From: Bartonella sp. B1099
GTDB taxonomy: Bacteria; Pseudomonadota; Alphaproteobacteria; Rhizobiales; Rhizobiaceae
Direction: 5' to 3'
Assembly: GCF_944801835.1 (NCBI RefSeq)
Contig: NZ_CALYLN010000001.1
Location: forward strand, 590,001-654,000
Length of the DNA: 64,000 nucleotides
Position 1 is the stretch's first letter. Every line of letters begins with the position of its first letter. The notes beneath the pieces are model-generated. The model did no database searches. It had not been told where the DNA came from and saw only the letters and a program-made list of their open reading frames with translations. The position numbers and the translations under genes were made by a program. Below, one piece after another: positions 27,263-36,957 of this stretch.

Positions 27263-28201
27263 TTAATTTTGCTTCCTCTCTTTAGAAACGCTATGACGGC
27301 CAAAATCAGGGGCGTCAATTTCCTGTCCCGCCGCAATGATATTACGACGTACAGCACGCGTACGGGTAAAAAAATTAAACAGTGTTTCACCATCACCTAT
27401 ACGAATTGCCCGTTCTAAAAAAGCAAGCCCTTCACTAAAACGACCCAGCATCTCTAAAATAGCCTCTTTATTGTGCAAACAAATGTCCCGCCACATAACG
27501 GGATCAGAAGATGCCAAACGCGTAAAATCACGAAAACCGGAAGCAGAATAAGCAATCACTTCCGAATTTGTTACTTTTTCTAAATCACTCGCTGTCCCAA
27601 CAGTGTTATAAGCAATCAAATGTGGCAAATGCGAAACAATCGCTAAAACAAGATCATGATGCTTCGGCTCCATCTTTTCGACACGCGCCCCACAAGCTTC
27701 CCAAAACACTGTCAATCGTGCGACAGCTGTCGCGTCACTATCTGCAAAAGGTGTTAAAATACACCAGCGATTCATAAATAAATCAGCAAAACCAGAATCC
27801 GGACCTGAATATTCCGTTCCAGCAATAGGATGTCCCGGAATAAAATGAACCGTTTTTGGTAATAGAGGTGCCATTTCTGTAATAACCAATTCTTTTGTAG
27901 AACCAACATCACTCACAATCGCCCCTGGCTTTAAATAATTATGAATGTTTTTTGCCACCTCTGCACTCGCTCCAACAGGAACAGAAATAATAACAAGATC
28001 AGCACCTTCAACAGCCTTTGCATTATCCGTTGTATAAAAATCTCCAAGTTCCAATTCACGCGCTCTTTCCAGTGTTTCTTGACGACGCGTTGCAATAGAA
28101 ACCTGAGCTGAAAGATTTTTCTTTTTAATTACTCTTGCTAAAGAAGATCCAATCAGACCAATCCCAATGAGTGCTATTTTTTCAAATTGAATATGGGGCA
28201 T
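27263..28201 (-). CDS. tyrC: Prephenate/arogenate dehydrogenase (cyclohexadienyl dehydrogenase)
   Basis: 312 residues. The NAD(P)-binding start IALIGIGLIGSSLAR (about 10-24) is followed by SDVGSTKELVI and the substrate block FIPGHPIAGTEYSGPD. The C-terminal dimer domain has LAIVSHLPHLIAYN and the ASGFRDFTRLASSDP stretch. It oxidatively decarboxylates prephenate or arogenate towards tyrosine. It is a stand-alone dehydrogenase with no chorismate mutase fused. The ATG at 28201 follows GGTGAAAG. In relatives it lies with hisC and a DUF2125 gene; here those links are broken (DUF2125 is at 2419), showing rearrangement. Confidence 0.9.
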   Translation of the reverse strand: MPHIQFEKIALIGIGLIGSSLARVIKKKNLSAQVSIATRRQETLERARELELGDFYTTDNAKAVEGADLVIISVPVGASAEVAKNIHNYLKPGAIVSDVGSTKELVITEMAPLLPKTVHFIPGHPIAGTEYSGPDSGFADLFMNRWCILTPFADSDATAVARLTVFWEACGARVEKMEPKHHDLVLAIVSHLPHLIAYNTVGTASDLEKVTNSEVIAYSASGFRDFTRLASSDPVMWRDICLHNKEAILEMLGRFSEGLAFLERAIRIGDGETLFNFFTRTRAVRRNIIAAGQEIDAPDFGRHSVSKERKQN

Positions 28202-28582
28202 CTTTCACCTTTAAAGATTCTTTGCAAATGGCAAAAAAGACAGTTGTAAAAACATAATTTTCTGTTTGTTCGTCTTAATGAGTTATGCGCAAAATATTAA
28301 AAAACTACAACGAGAGAATAATACAATTTACCCTGCGTAAATAAACAACAGATCATTTTTACCTATAAAACATACGAAAAATGGAACAACAAACTTTAAA
28401 ATTCTCACTTCATTTCTTACGAACATACAACGCATTGATTCATAAAGATAATGACATTATTTATTATATTGAAAGAGATCCCTTAAATACCGCAGGATTA
28501 TTTTATTTTAAGCCTTCTTATGTTGAGTTTAATCAAAATCATGTCTTTTGCACCTTACAATAAGAACTTCTTCTCTACATGC
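28202..28582. other. Gap with an unassigned 60-codon frame
   Basis: A plus-strand frame at 28381-28563 (MEQQTLKFSLHFLRTYNALI...) has an ATG but no clear ribosome site and resembles nothing I know. The rest presumably holds the tyrC promoter. Confidence 0.3.
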
Positions 28583-28806
28583 CTTTTTACAACTGTCTAA
28601 AACAGCAGTCTGAATTCTTTCCATTGCGTAAGAAATTTATTCTAATTTCCAATATTTTAAAGCTTGCTCAACAATTTTTTCTGTTGAAAAAATGAGTAGA
28701 CGCGCTTAAAAAACCACCGTAAAAGGCGTTTTGCCTTCAACCTCTATCTGGTAAAACAAGAGTTGTAATTGCTGAAAATACCCTTGTGCTATACTCAAAA
28801 TAAAAA
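28583..28806 (-). repeat. Decayed tandem copy of the holA 3' region
   Basis: About 224 bp here match 28906-29132 inside holA at roughly nine bases in ten. Both contain CTGTCTAAAACAGCAGTCTG, then GAATTCTTTCCATTGCGTAA, then TTCCAATATTTTAAAGCTTG, then AACCACCGTAAAAGGCG. The offset is about 324 bp in the same orientation. The copy contains small deletions and substitutions and would not be read as protein. It lies just downstream of the holA stop and is best explained as a tandem duplication of the 3' end of the gene followed by decay. Confidence 0.85.
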
Positions 28807-28826
28807 ATCATCATATTTTAAATATG

Positions 28827-29867
28827 TTAAGCTGCCATTTGCCGTCGTGCAATAATTGTGAGTCCTAACAAAGCTTGACGAATGATGGCTTCACCCAAAA
28901 GTGTATTTTTACGACTGTCTAAAACAGCAGTCTGAATTCTTTCCATTGCGTAAGAAATCTGTTCTAATTTCCAATATTTTAAAGCTTGTTCAACAATTTT
29001 TTTTCGTTGAAAAAAAATAGGGGGACGCGCTTGAGAAACCACCGTAAAAGGCGATTTGCCTTCAACCTCTACCTGATAACGCAAGAGCTGTAATTGCTGA
29101 AAATGCCTTTGTGCTGTACTTAAAATAAAAAAAAGCGCCCCCTGCAATGCTGCATGTCGGTTAAAATGTGCTTCAAAACCTGATATATCGCCCAATAAAA
29201 GAGCGTCAATGATTTCATCTTGAGAAAGAGCACTGACATCACTTACAACAGCCTTCACATCTTCAAGAGTAATATGAACATTTGAAGCATAAAGACAAAG
29301 TTTTTCTAATTCACCTCGTGATACAAGACGATCGACTCCTAAACTTTCATGCAACCATCTCCGTGCATCCAAAGAAAGAGTCTTCTTAAACTGCCCTAAA
29401 ACCTCATCAATCAAACTGTCAAGAGAACGCATATCATCGGCAAAACAGGGCAAAGCCATTGCATTTTCTGCCGTTTCAACAGCATTGCGCAACCCTATTC
29501 CTTTTTTCAAATCCCCTGCCTCAATGAGAATAAAACTTTTCTCCGGTGGTTTCTCAATTAAAAGCTTCAAGGCTGCAAGAAAACCTTTTTGGTTAGCAGC
29601 ATTAGAAATCCATATTAAACGATCCCCCCCAAAAAGCGATAAAGTCCGCGCTTCATTTTCCAAACGTGCAGGATCTTTATCAATTTCAGCCGCATCCAAA
29701 CGAATTGTTGAAAATGGATCTTCTATTGCGACCTTTGTAAGCTTGGCAAAACGTTGAGCACGCTCACAAATAAGACCACGATCTGCCCCATAAATGAGAA
29801 CAATAGGAAAAGCACGTGAGAAACGCGTTAGAAACTGATCAACCTCATGTGCTTTTTTCTGAGCCAC
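28827..29867 (-). CDS. holA: DNA polymerase III delta subunit
   Basis: 346 residues, normal for HolA, the clamp-loader subunit that opens the beta sliding clamp during replication. The N-terminal region PIVLIYGADRGLICERAQR, the block LSLFGGDRLIWISN and the C-terminal helical domain (EAHFNRHAALQGALFFILST, LLGEAIIRQALLGL) match the family. The start is GTG at 29867, five bases after the upstream ABC ATPase stop, so it appears to be translated from the transporter transcript. In other rhizobia holA follows the LptE-like lipoprotein and leuS; that arrangement is not seen here. Its 3' third has been duplicated downstream (28583-28806). Confidence 0.9.
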   Translation of the reverse strand: MAQKKAHEVDQFLTRFSRAFPIVLIYGADRGLICERAQRFAKLTKVAIEDPFSTIRLDAAEIDKDPARLENEARTLSLFGGDRLIWISNAANQKGFLAALKLLIEKPPEKSFILIEAGDLKKGIGLRNAVETAENAMALPCFADDMRSLDSLIDEVLGQFKKTLSLDARRWLHESLGVDRLVSRGELEKLCLYASNVHITLEDVKAVVSDVSALSQDEIIDALLLGDISGFEAHFNRHAALQGALFFILSTAQRHFQQLQLLRYQVEVEGKSPFTVVSQARPPIFFQRKKIVEQALKYWKLEQISYAMERIQTAVLDSRKNTLLGEAIIRQALLGLTIIARRQMAA

Positions 29868-29871
29868 ACTC

Positions 29872-30666
29872 TTAATCCATTAACAGTTCATCATTATCAA
29901 GAACTTCCCCTCGAACTTTCTGAAACATATGAATTAAATCACTAACATCCAAGCCTTTACGCTCTTCATGACAGACATCCAAAATCACTTTTCCACCATG
30001 CAACATTAATGTGCGATCGCCATAATCAAGAGCTTGGCGCATAGAATGAGTGACCATAATAGTCGTTAATTTTTTCTCTTCAACGATTTTTTCCGTCAAC
30101 CGCATCACAAAATCAGCCATCCCAGGATCCAGTGCTGAGGTATGTTCATCCAATAATAAAACATCTGCATGGGCTAACGTTGCCATCACAAGACAAACGG
30201 CTTGGCGTTGTCCACCAGATAAACTGTCCATAGGATTTTGAATATAGGCTTCAAGACCAATGCCTAATTGAGCAATTTTATCTCGAAAAAATTGTTTTTT
30301 TTCATGGTTTAAAGCTGAACGCAAACTACGACGATTTCCTCGAAGAGCAGCAAGAGCCAAATTTTCTTCAATTGTTAAAGAACCACAACTTCCCTTTAAC
30401 GAATCTTGAAAAACACATGCCACTTTTCCTGCACGTTCGCTGACTGATTGCCTAGAAACATTTTGTCCATTGATAACCACTTTTCCTGTCGAGGGAAGCG
30501 TTTCCCCCGCCAGAACACTGAGCAACGTTGATTTACCGGCACCATTTGAACCGATAACCGTAACAAAGCTACCCTGATCAATTTTGAGGTTAATATCAAT
30601 TAATGCCTGTTTTTCCAAAGGCGTTTGTGGTTTAAATGTGACCCCAACATGAAACAACTCAATCAC
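29872..30666 (-). CDS. ABC transporter ATP-binding protein (TrpXYZ-type importer)
   Basis: 264 residues from a GTG at 30666, which has a strong GGAGG just upstream and overlaps the permease stop by 8 bp. Walker A is GSNGAGKST, the signature LSGGQRQAV, Walker B LLLDEHTSALDP, and the switch His is in MVTHSM. It provides energy for the importer formed with the two preceding genes. The closest known type is the ABC system with a PF04392 binding protein (TrpXYZ and relatives), whose substrates include tryptophan or tyrosine and some branched-chain compounds. The substrate here is not determinable. Confidence 0.85.
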   Translation of the reverse strand: MIELFHVGVTFKPQTPLEKQALIDINLKIDQGSFVTVIGSNGAGKSTLLSVLAGETLPSTGKVVINGQNVSRQSVSERAGKVACVFQDSLKGSCGSLTIEENLALAALRGNRRSLRSALNHEKKQFFRDKIAQLGIGLEAYIQNPMDSLSGGQRQAVCLVMATLAHADVLLLDEHTSALDPGMADFVMRLTEKIVEEKKLTTIMVTHSMRQALDYGDRTLMLHGGKVILDVCHEERKGLDVSDLIHMFQKVRGEVLDNDELLMD

Positions 30667-31555
30667 GTTTACGCCTCCTCCAATAGCGTGGCACAATAAG
30701 AGTTAACACAACCAACAGTGACGTAATCAACTGAAGATCTGTCGAGGTATCAATACCAATTCCATTAGCTTCAAATGCAAATTGCACCGCCACACGATAA
30801 AGCACAGACCCCACAATACAACTGACTATAATCCAAAAAATATTGCGCGTACGAAAAAGCGTTTCGCCAATAATCACGGCAGCCAATCCAAAAACAATTG
30901 TACCAATTCCACCGGTAATATCTGTTGCAATTGCAGTTTGAATATAAAGAGAACCACCAAGTGCAACACAGGCATTGGAAAGCCCCATACCAAAATAAAT
31001 CAATGCAGATGTATGAACCCCTTGCGCCGTCGCCATGCGTGGATTAGCGCCCATTGCACGCATAGCAAGACCTATTTCACTTTCTAAAAAGCGCCAAATC
31101 AAAAACGCCACAACAAGCAATACAATCCCAACGAAAAGAGGACGCACAAAGATATCAGACAACCCAAACAAATTATAAAAGGGTGTTAAAGCCGTATCGG
31201 CAAGCGCCAAATTAACATTAGACCCTCCCATAATTCCCATAATACGAAGGTTAACCGTATAAAGTGCTGACATTGTTAAAATGGAAGCCAAAAGATTCAA
31301 AATGCCAAAACGCAAATTCAACAGAGCTGTGATCAAACCTGCTACCATACCCGCACAAAAAGCGCATGCCATAGCTGTCCATGCATTAAAACCTAAAAGA
31401 ATCAAGACGCCACAAACACAGGACCCAAGAAGAAACGAGCCATCAACTGTCAAATCCGGAAAGTCCAAAACGCGAAATGAGAGATAAACCCCTATAGCCA
31501 CAAACGCATAAATAAGACCTAATTCCACAGCGCCAGAAAAGGCAAATATATTCAT
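30659..31555 (-). CDS. ABC transporter permease (TrpXYZ-type importer)
   Basis: 298 residues, highly hydrophobic, with about eight membrane helices. It belongs to the branched-chain-type permease family (FRVLDFPDLTVDGSFLLGS; AMRAMGANPRMATAQGVHTS; GIGTIVFGLAAVIIGE). A very basic C-terminus, RYWRRRKRD, ends in the cytoplasm. It forms the membrane channel for the binding protein and ATPase on either side. The gap to the binding-protein gene is 63 bp, and the stop overlaps the ATPase start. Confidence 0.85.
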   Translation of the reverse strand: MNIFAFSGAVELGLIYAFVAIGVYLSFRVLDFPDLTVDGSFLLGSCVCGVLILLGFNAWTAMACAFCAGMVAGLITALLNLRFGILNLLASILTMSALYTVNLRIMGIMGGSNVNLALADTALTPFYNLFGLSDIFVRPLFVGIVLLVVAFLIWRFLESEIGLAMRAMGANPRMATAQGVHTSALIYFGMGLSNACVALGGSLYIQTAIATDITGGIGTIVFGLAAVIIGETLFRTRNIFWIIVSCIVGSVLYRVAVQFAFEANGIGIDTSTDLQLITSLLVVLTLIVPRYWRRRKRD

Positions 31556-31618
31556 GTAAAGAAAATCCCCATGAAAACGTAACGTACTTTTATTGTATCA
31601 ACACTCTCTCAACAAAAG

Positions 31619-32596
31619 TTATTGAATCACTTTTGTTGCGCGGTCAATAACGGCCTGCGGGATAACAATTCCTGCCTTTTTTGCTGCTTTCAGATTAATT
31701 CGAATGTCATTATTAGCGGCCTGCACAACATCAATATCACCAGGTTTTTCACCCTTTAGAATACGCACAACCAACTTTCCAGCATCAACCCCAACATCGT
31801 AGAAATTCACACCTTGTGTCATAAAAGGACCACGTCCTATCGTATTCGCATCAACAGTAAACACAGGCATATTGGCTTCCTGTGTGACCTTTATGGCTCC
31901 TTCTAAAACAGACAGAATCGTATTATCAGCAGGAACAAAAATAACATCGACCTTACCGATTAAAGCGCGTGTTGCTGCCTGAACATCTGACGGCTTTGGT
32001 GCCGATGAAGGAATGATTTCAATTCCAGCTTTTTTTGCCACATCCTTTAACGTCTTAAGGGTTGAAACAGAATTTGCCTCAGAAGCATTATAAAGATAAC
32101 CAATTTTTTTCAAATCTGGTTTTACTTCTTGCAAAAGTTTAACACTTTCAGCAACATCGATACGATCAGAACTCCCCGTCATATTACCACCAGGTTTGGT
32201 CAGAGAAGAAACGATTTTAGCTCCGATAGGATCAGAAATCGCTGCAAAGACGATAGGTATTGTTTTTGTTGCCGCAAGCATTGTTTGCGCTGAAGGTGTA
32301 GTAATCGCTACAATAACATCAGGTTTATCACCAACAAATTTACGTGCAATTTGCGTTGCTGTTGAAATATTACCCTGCGCTGATAAAAAGGTCAGTTGAA
32401 AATTCTCACCTTGCTTATAACCATTTTCTGCAAGAACATCTTCCACCCCTTTACGAACAGCATCCGCCGCAGGATGGATCATAATTTGTGTTAAAGCAAC
32501 TTTAACGTGCTTAACTTGGTCATCGGCTTTTGCAACACTGTTCATCATAAAAACAGCTGCGATGACAATCCCTAATATATTTATTCTCTTCAACAT
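31619..32596 (-). CDS. ABC transporter substrate-binding protein (PF04392/TrpX type)
   Basis: 325 residues from the ATG at 32596, preceded by GGGTGGAGTGTA; an upstream in-frame start at 32620 would spoil the signal peptide. The signal peptide runs to about residue 24 (cleavage after VAKA). The mature protein has the family's two-lobe pattern: DVIVAITTPSAQTMLAAT, PIVFAAISDPIGAKIV, KIGYLYNASEANS, and VDVIFVPADNTI. It would capture the ligand in the periplasm and deliver it to the permease. It is first in a three-gene unit with a normal order (binding protein, permease, ATPase). Confidence 0.88.
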   Translation of the reverse strand: MLKRINILGIVIAAVFMMNSVAKADDQVKHVKVALTQIMIHPAADAVRKGVEDVLAENGYKQGENFQLTFLSAQGNISTATQIARKFVGDKPDVIVAITTPSAQTMLAATKTIPIVFAAISDPIGAKIVSSLTKPGGNMTGSSDRIDVAESVKLLQEVKPDLKKIGYLYNASEANSVSTLKTLKDVAKKAGIEIIPSSAPKPSDVQAATRALIGKVDVIFVPADNTILSVLEGAIKVTQEANMPVFTVDANTIGRGPFMTQGVNFYDVGVDAGKLVVRILKGEKPGDIDVVQAANNDIRINLKAAKKAGIVIPQAVIDRATKVIQ

Positions 32597-32782
32597 TACA
32601 CTCCACCCCTCTCCATGCAAAAATTAAAAAAGGAATGATTTATTACTGAAAAATCTTCTAAAATCAATCTTTATTTCATTTTATCGAAACATAGACAAAA
32701 TAAATCAAACTGAGATGATATTTTTTTGTTGCAATTCACAGAAGCCTACGCCATACAAGCAGAGTATATATCGAATCGGTGA

Positions 32783-32857
32783 GCGGGTGTAGCTCAGGGG
32801 TAGAGCACAACCTTGCCAAGGTTGGGGTCGTGGGTTCGAATCCCATCGCCCGCTCCA
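32783..32857 (+). tRNA. tRNA-Gly (GCC)
   Basis: 75 nt including the encoded CCA. The acceptor stem is GCGGGTG / CGCCCGC with one T-G pair. The D arm is GCTC...GAGC, the anticodon stem CAACC / GGTTG encloses TTGCCAA (anticodon GCC), and the T arm GTGGG / CCCAT encloses TTCGAAT. It stands alone, 163 bp upstream of the divergent ABC transporter unit. It could serve as an integration site, but no repeated 3' end was noticed downstream. Confidence 0.95.
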
Positions 32858-33526
32858 TTTAAATTTTAATTTATTTGTTTTTGCGTAGAGTCATTATAGC
32901 TTGTCAGCATTTTGTACCAATTTATTTTGTTTCACATGATTTTTAAGGGGTTCTCAAAGGGTCTTCATAGACCTTTCAAAGGGTGTTTTAAGATTCGTCA
33001 TTTTTTGTGAGAATCTATGGAATTTTGCTTCTCAATCATCGGATCATTATTTTTAACTCAGAAAAAATAGTCATTACTTATATGAAAGTGATTTAAGCAG
33101 CATTTTTCTAGGAAATCATTGTAATTCGCTAGGTCCCTCGTGTAAAGCTATGCTTGAGACAATTCCCATTGGTTTATGACACTGTTTGGCAACAATAACT
33201 TGTAACTTTGCTAGGAATATTTTTCTCAAAGGCATTTTTCCCAACAATATTTTGCCACAACAGTATTTTGCATTGTCTCTTGTCATCGCGAGGGTAATTT
33301 TTTTAGTATTGGCGGCAGATCTTTTGCGACCTTTCATTTTATAAAAACTTATGTAAAAGAATTTGGGCTCACCTTTGAGCTAACGGATTTTTTTTACGGC
33401 CCTCAGTATTAAAAGATCAATGAGAAATGACAAGGAAAACAAATATTAAACAAAATAAAAATTAACTTATCATTAGAAAATAATTTTTGTTCAAAGGTCC
33501 GTTTTTTACCAAAATTATGTCCCCAA
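32858..33526. other. Gap without a recognisable gene
   Basis: 669 bp after tRNA-Gly. A 73-codon minus-strand frame at 33116-33337 is Lys/Ala-rich at its start but resembles nothing known. A short imperfect repeat, AAGGGTCTTC / AAAGGGTGTT, lies near 32960-32990. No integrase or attachment-site copy of the tRNA end was found. Confidence 0.4.
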
Positions 33527-34234
33527 ATGCAGGTTATTGATTTTTCAAATGGCGTATCTTCTGTTCATTAAACATTTTCTTCAGACACATTCAACATTAT
33601 CTCTGCTAAAAATTTACAAGAAACGGTACCTGTAAGCCAAGCAAAGTCCATAATCGATTCTTTCAATGCACAGAAACTTCCTTTGGCTTGGTGGGTTGGA
33701 CCTCATTCATCTCATTATAAAGTTGATGAAATTCTTTTATCGATTGGTTTAAAGCATGTTGAAACAGAGGTAGGAATGGCGGCTTTAGCGCAAGATATAG
33801 ATTCACATATAACTTCTACGCCAGATAACTTCAAAATCAAGGAAGTTGAATCACTTCAAGATTTTAGAGATTACGTAAATGTTATGGCATCCGTCTTCGA
33901 GCCTTTTGATAAAGAAGCGGTCATATTTTATGAAACGATAGGAAGCTTTTATAAAAAAGATCCTAATGTAGATCTGTTCGTTGGTTATATCAATAACAAT
34001 CCTGTAGCCATATGTTTTTGTATGAAAGCGGATGGCATTGGTGGCGTTTATGATATTGTCACCCATTCAGATTTTCAGAAAAGAGGTATTGGGACATTCA
34101 TAACAAAAATTGCCATTCAGCATTTAAAAAGAAAGAATTGTCATGTTATTGATCTGCAAGCATCTCACGAGGGAATGAGCATTTATTATTCTCAGCAGAA
34201 CGCAAATATAGCCAACCAATCAATACAACAGTGA
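33527..34234 (+). pseudogene. GNAT-family acetyltransferase, degraded
   Basis: A start ATG at 33527 gives MQVIDFSNGVSSVH, then an in-frame TAA at 33569, then TFSSDTFNIISAKNLQETV in the same frame. At about 33660 a one-base loss in a T run shifts to the frame that continues QKLPLAWWVGPHSS... to 34234. The large downstream piece (183 codons from a TTG at 33683) has the GNAT acetyl-CoA loop DFQKRGIGTFITKIA and the 'LQASHEGMSIY' end typical of this family, where the last strand then breaks down. Substrate unknown. The two lesions plus the abnormal end argue for a recent pseudogene; the central domain could still be read if a start exists. Confidence 0.7.
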
Positions 34235-34558
34235 ATATGATAGGATCAACGATCTTTAATATCGTCTTATAAAAGGCTTTTAAAAATCCCTCTACCCTTT
34301 TTACTAACAAACCTTGATTTATAAGAGTCTCTTGGCTCTCTATTTTTCACTTTAAATTGCCTCTAAATAGAATATATTAATCATAAAAAACATATATAAA
34401 AGCAACAAATTATAACTTTTTGTCTCTCTAAATTCTCTTTAAATACAAAACAACTGTTAAGCTACAATGTGTTAACATTTATCCGTTATAAGTTCAAAAC
34501 AGCCTATAACGACGAAACAAATTCATAGAGTGGAGATTTTTCACCATAAATTGTTGTA
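34235..34558. other. Gap between GNAT pseudogene and thiD
   Basis: 324 bp, very AT-rich, between convergent units. No clear terminator hairpin, gene or RNA was recognised. Confidence 0.4.
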
Positions 34559-35416
34559 TCAATTTTTCCACAATGCATAAAAATGGTGAAGTGGACCTCG
34601 TCCTTTCCCGACTTGCAAAGCATTTGAGGCAGATAACGCTCCATGTAAATACTCTTTTGCTTGTTTAACGGCGCAGTCTAAAGGCTGTGTAGGCAATAAA
34701 GCTGCAATAGCAGCAGAAATTGTACACCCTGTCCCGTGATCATGTGTGGTTGAAAGACGAGAAGCTTCAAGCATAACCAGACTTTTACGATCACAATAAA
34801 GATCTGGACTAGAACAATCGTAATTTTCTGTACTATTTCTGGTAAGCGTATTCAAATGTCCCCCTTTTAACAAAACTGCATGACACCCTAGCGCCAAGAG
34901 TCGTGGAGCATATTGATACATAGCCTCTAAAGACCATTGCACATCACATCCCAATAACAGTGCAGCTTCAGGCAAATTGGGCGTAATCAAAGTTGACATG
35001 GGTACCAGCACTTCACGCATAATTTCAATGGCATCAGACTTTAAAAGAACATCACCACTTTTTGCAACCATAACCGGATCAAAAACAATGAAACGCGCTT
35101 TATGATAAGCAAGACGTTCTGCAATAGCTTGTGCAATCTGAGCATTTGCAACCATACCAATTTTAACGGCATCAACGTGGATATCCTCAAAAACAGAATC
35201 AATTTGATCAGCAACAAAAGAAGCATCTAATGCTTGAAAAGAATGCACACCCTGAGTATTTTGTGCAACAACAGCTGTAACCACACTCATACCATAAGTT
35301 TTCATAGCTGAAAAAACCTTCAAATCCGCCTGCATTCCAGCGCCACCAGAAGGATCTGTTCCCGCAATAGATAAAATCCGTGGAATAAAAAGTTCATCTT
35401 TTTGTAATTCCATCAA
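34559..35416 (-). CDS. thiD: Hydroxymethylpyrimidine/phosphomethylpyrimidine kinase
   Basis: 285 residues, usual length. A ribokinase-fold enzyme that phosphorylates HMP and then HMP-P for thiamine synthesis or salvage. Visible are the substrate region ILSIAGTDPSGGAGMQADLK (about 15-34), VAQNTQGVHSF, VFDPVMVAKSGDVLL and the catalytic anion-hole block THDHGTGCTISAAIAALL. No other thi gene is adjacent, so it may serve HMP salvage. The ATG pair at 35416/35413 follows GGAAAGAGATTG. The gene is divergent from plsC. Confidence 0.93.
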   Translation of the reverse strand: MMELQKDELFIPRILSIAGTDPSGGAGMQADLKVFSAMKTYGMSVVTAVVAQNTQGVHSFQALDASFVADQIDSVFEDIHVDAVKIGMVANAQIAQAIAERLAYHKARFIVFDPVMVAKSGDVLLKSDAIEIMREVLVPMSTLITPNLPEAALLLGCDVQWSLEAMYQYAPRLLALGCHAVLLKGGHLNTLTRNSTENYDCSSPDLYCDRKSLVMLEASRLSTTHDHGTGCTISAAIAALLPTQPLDCAVKQAKEYLHGALSASNALQVGKGRGPLHHFYALWKN

Positions 35417-35542
35417 TCTCTTTCCTTCTGTTTTTAAATATCGGAAAATGAATTACCGAAAAAATAGATGCTTGAAAAAACATAAAGAAAATGTTTTCTC
35501 ATGCGAATTATATTATATACGAAGCCTTCTTATAGATATAAA

Positions 35543-36349
35543 ATGGAAAATATAGTGCTTATCCTTCGTTCTATTCTTTTTACATTCGCCTTTTATACCA
35601 CAACTTTCATACAAATGATTCTTTACGCTCCCGTTTATTTTCTCATGCCCCGAAAAAAGGCATGGATTGTTCCTAAAACATGGGCGCGCGTTACACTATT
35701 TTTGCAAAAATACATCGCAGGCACACGTTATGAAATTGAAGGATTAGAAAATCTCCCCCAAGGGGCTTATATCATTGCTCCAAAACATCAATCTGCATGG
35801 GAAACTTTTAGCCTTGTTCCCTATTTTGATGATCCCACTCTCATTTTAAAACGTGAATTGATGTGGATTCCCTTGTTTGGCTGGTATATGGCAAAAACAC
35901 AAATTATCCCCATTAACCGCACAACGCCCATCAAAGCCTTAAAAATGGTTATACAAAAAGCAAAAGAGAAAGTAAAACAAGGACGCCAAATCCTCATTTT
36001 TCCCGAAGGAACACGCCGACAACCTGGTCAAGAACCAGATTATAAATCAGGAATTGTCGCACTCTATAATGAATTAGGACTTCAAGTTGTCCCTATTGCG
36101 CACAATGCGGGTTTATATTGGCCACGAAGTAATTTCCGCCGCTATCCCGGAACAATTCGTGTTCGTATTCTTCCTCCGATAGAAGCAGGTTTAAGCAAAC
36201 GTGATTTTCTAAATCAATTAATCCAAAAAACTGAAGAAGCATGTGATGAACTGCTTCTCTTAGCCGCTCAAGATCCTACCCCTCCTCCTATGCCACCATC
36301 TGCTGTTCAAAAGCTTCAAAAACTGAAGCATCATGAAACACAATCTTGA
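35543..36349 (+). CDS. plsC: 1-acyl-sn-glycerol-3-phosphate acyltransferase (PlsC family)
   Basis: 268 residues from the ATG at 35543; an in-frame ATG at 35501 would add 14 residues. An N-terminal membrane helix (about 5-35) is followed by the acyltransferase domain. The catalytic box is HQSAWE (His82-Glu87), an HX4E variant of HX4D that is common in this subfamily. The other boxes are LFGWYMAKTQIIPINR and FPEGTR (153-158). It makes phosphatidic acid at the inner membrane. The C-terminus is Pro-rich (DPTPPPMPPS). Confidence 0.85.
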   Translation: MENIVLILRSILFTFAFYTTTFIQMILYAPVYFLMPRKKAWIVPKTWARVTLFLQKYIAGTRYEIEGLENLPQGAYIIAPKHQSAWETFSLVPYFDDPTLILKRELMWIPLFGWYMAKTQIIPINRTTPIKALKMVIQKAKEKVKQGRQILIFPEGTRRQPGQEPDYKSGIVALYNELGLQVVPIAHNAGLYWPRSNFRRYPGTIRVRILPPIEAGLSKRDFLNQLIQKTEEACDELLLLAAQDPTPPPMPPSAVQKLQKLKHHETQS

Positions 36350-36957
36350 TTGATAAAAAACATCACTTTGTGTGTTAAATGCAGCATATGAAACAAAAAT
36401 ATAAGGGAGATATTTCAAACTCTCTCATCCGAAATTATAAAACACACATCATCAAAAATGATCAACGTATGAATTTTTTTGAGAAAGCATTCTTGCTTTC
36501 CTTAAAATCATTTAAATAACACACAGGGTATTGATTTATAAATATAATTTATCCCTATTCAATGTGGAACAGATTTGGAGTGAAAAAGTTGTATAATATT
36601 CAAAAGCCTCATTCAATATGTAAAATAGTGAATGATCATTACAAATCAATGTTTATATATAAAAGAATAACAGGCAAAATGTATAGTTATACGAACTTGT
36701 TCTTTCCTGAAAAACATCACCCCCCTCAAGAACCTGAAATCTTTTACAATCTTCATTATTTAAAAAGTATTTCTTGAGAGACTTCAATCATCAAACCAAA
36801 TTCAAGGGGAAAATAAAATGAGTGTTGGTTTTTATCCATGAGACATAACTCAATATAGCAATTAACCATCTGTCCTCTCTATACTGGACTTAAAAGCTTT
36901 GTATGCTACATTAAAACAATTCTAAATAACGAATGAGAAGGAACTGGATTTAAATTC
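36350..36957. other. Gap with an orphan inverted copy of the pre-integrase module
   Basis: 608 bp. About 36545-36630, read on the minus strand, matches the module found upstream of the integrase fragments (ACTATTTTACATATTGAATG and the following spaced TCTGTTCCACATTGAAT). No integrase coding fragment follows it. The rest is AT-rich with no gene; the promoter of the carboxypeptidase gene must lie at its right end. Confidence 0.4.

Noticed and set aside
27009..27266. 85-codon plus-strand frame overlapping the tyrC end
   Set aside because: TTG start, no ribosome site, no recognisable sequence.
32783..33526. tRNA-Gly as integration site of an island
   Set aside because: No repeat of the tRNA 3' end and no integrase were found downstream in the window.
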